Positions 6,560 through 7,329 of a stretch of 7,329 nucleotides of DNA are shown one piece after another; the first letter of the stretch is position 1; each line of letters starts with the position of its first letter. The position numbers were made by a program, and so were the translations under genes. This DNA is from Alphaproteobacteria bacterium (GTDB lineage Bacteria > Pseudomonadota > Alphaproteobacteria > Rhizobiales > Aestuariivirgaceae). The notes beneath the pieces are model-generated. The model searched no databases and had not been told where the DNA came from. It saw nothing but the letters and a program-made list of their open reading frames with translations. The DNA lies in assembly GCA_026400595.1 (NCBI GenBank), contig JAPLOT010000118.1, forward strand, positions 1 to 7,329, given 5' to 3'.

Positions 6560-6654
6560 AGTTGGGGCGGCAGCCGGTCGAGGTCAAGGACAAAGCCTGC
6601 GGCAATCTCGACAAGCCCGGTGCCGATGTGGAACAAGGCATGATCCGCCGCCAT
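6514..6654 (-). CDS. possible 46-residue ORF overlapping the helicase start
   Basis: This short minus-strand ORF is unrecognised. It reads MAADHALFHIGTGLVEIAAG and onward, and fills most of the gap between the divergent helicase and phosphotransferase genes. Its TGA overlaps the helicase ATG 6517 as ATGA, a common translational-coupling arrangement. In the longer frame (from ATG 6720) hand counts give about 75% G/C at third positions, 65% at first and 47% at second, as expected for coding DNA here. Against it, no Shine-Dalgarno is visible for ATG 6654 or ATG 6720, the product matches no family I know, and the longer version would overlap the phosphotransferase start antisense. It may instead be untranslated helicase leader. 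Confidence 0.3.
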   Translation of the reverse strand: MAADHALFHIGTGLVEIAAGFVLDLDRLPPQLCQYLSSQPRPCLLP

Positions 6655-6676
6655 CGGCCAAGCCAGGACATGCCTC

Positions 6677-7329
6677 GTGAACAGGATTTCCGTCTTCGAA
6701 CAGCCCAGGCCCCGTTTCACGCCCGAGGAGGCCGCCGGCCTCTTGCGGCGCGACTATGGCCTGCAGGGCATGCTGAGTGAGCTGGTCAGCGAGCGCGACC
6801 AGAATTTCCTGGTGGAGACGCCGCAAGGAAGATTTGTCCTCAAGATCGCCAATGCCGCCGAGGATCGCTCGCTGCTCGATCTGCAGAATGCCGCCCTGCG
6901 CCATCTTGAGACGGCTGACCCCTCGCTTGGCCTGCCGCGCCTGGTGCCAGGCCGCGCCGGGAGCCACATGACCGAGTGGAAAGCCGGCAGCGGAACCCAC
7001 GCGGTCCGCCTGCTCACCTATCTGCCCGGGCAGCTGTTCTCCGCCGCGCCGAAGACCCCCGCACTGCTTGCGAGCCTCGGCCGCTTCATGGGACGCTTCT
7101 CCCATGCGATGCGGGGCTTCGGCCATCCCGCCGCGCATCGCCCCGGCTTCCTGTGGAATCTCGATGAGGTCATGGCGCTGAAGCCATGGATCGAGGACAT
7201 CGCATCCGAACGTCGCGACCTCGTCCGGCGCATCTACGCACGTTACGAAGAACGCGTCCTGCCGCGGCTTGCACGGCTGCGAATCGCCGTGCTGCATCAG
7301 GATGCCAACGACAACAATCTCGTCGTCGA
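6677..7329 (+). CDS. phosphotransferase (APH-fold kinase), 5' part, possibly the N-terminal domain of a kinase-aminotransferase fusion
   Basis: The frame is open from GTG 6677 to the window edge, giving 217 codons with no stop, so the 3' end is missing. GTG 6677 is chosen because AGGA (6665-6668) lies 8 nt upstream, and the frame is closed by TGA at 6641. An aminoglycoside/choline-kinase-type fold is indicated by K56 in FVLKIANA (nucleotide binding), by VRLLTYLPG (110-118), and by the catalytic loop HQDANDNN (207-214). In that loop D209 is the predicted base and N214 the metal ligand (HxDxxxxN). The pattern SERDQNFLVE..FVLKIANAAED..LDLQN resembles the kinase domain fused to class III PLP aminotransferases, related to hydroxylysine kinase and phospholyase proteins. 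Such fusions run to about 1000 residues. The substrate, and whether a fusion follows, cannot be decided here. It is transcribed divergently from the helicase. Confidence 0.85.
   Translation, partial: MNRISVFEQPRPRFTPEEAAGLLRRDYGLQGMLSELVSERDQNFLVETPQGRFVLKIANAAEDRSLLDLQNAALRHLETADPSLGLPRLVPGRAGSHMTEWKAGSGTHAVRLLTYLPGQLFSAAPKTPALLASLGRFMGRFSHAMRGFGHPAAHRPGFLWNLDEVMALKPWIEDIASERRDLVRRIYARYEERVLPRLARLRIAVLHQDANDNNLVV

Noticed and set aside
6584..7297. 237-codon minus-strand ORF opposite the phosphotransferase
   Set aside because: The plus strand carries recognisable kinase motifs in order, so the minus frame is an antisense shadow in high-GC DNA.

Overview
This 7.3-kb window has high GC content. 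It looks like chromosomal DNA of an alphaproteobacterium, possibly Rhodospirillales-like, although the order is a guess. The evidence is the asd sequence type, the gene string helicase - fdxA - carD, and a Suv3-like helicase ending in the DPDSPF..L..LK tail that I associate with this class. No plasmid, phage, insertion-sequence or CRISPR signature was found.

Layout from left to right: tRNA-Ser(CGA) on the minus strand (72-161) with a good sigma70-type promoter; a 334-bp leader region; asd on the plus strand (496-1533); and a strong bidirectional hairpin terminator between asd and the convergent carD. A minus-strand block then runs right to left. It consists of a large SUV3/Ski2-like RNA helicase (6559-3590), a 70-codon unrecognised ORF (3546-3334), the seven-iron ferredoxin gene fdxA (3290-2952), a 409-bp AT-rich gap with an extended -10 box and a U-tract hairpin, and carD (2542-1619). 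At the right edge, divergent from the helicase, is the 5' part of a phosphotransferase gene (from GTG 6677) that runs out of the window.

Functionally, asd is a housekeeping gene for Lys/Thr/Met and diaminopimelate synthesis. The minus-strand genes combine RNA unwinding, electron transfer and control of RNA polymerase at promoters (CarD). They are probably co-inherited, and perhaps partly co-transcribed from helicase to fdxA, with carD having its own promoter. The edge gene resembles the kinase domain often fused to class III aminotransferases.

Most of the window is ordinary core genome, and I see no clear new multi-gene system. The points worth a second look are: the CarD protein with a ~125-residue histone-H1-like tail free of acidic residues; an unrecognised small gene in the slot where relatives usually carry an S4 RNA-binding protein; a possible tiny gene overlapping the helicase start by ATGA; and leader structures in front of carD and asd.
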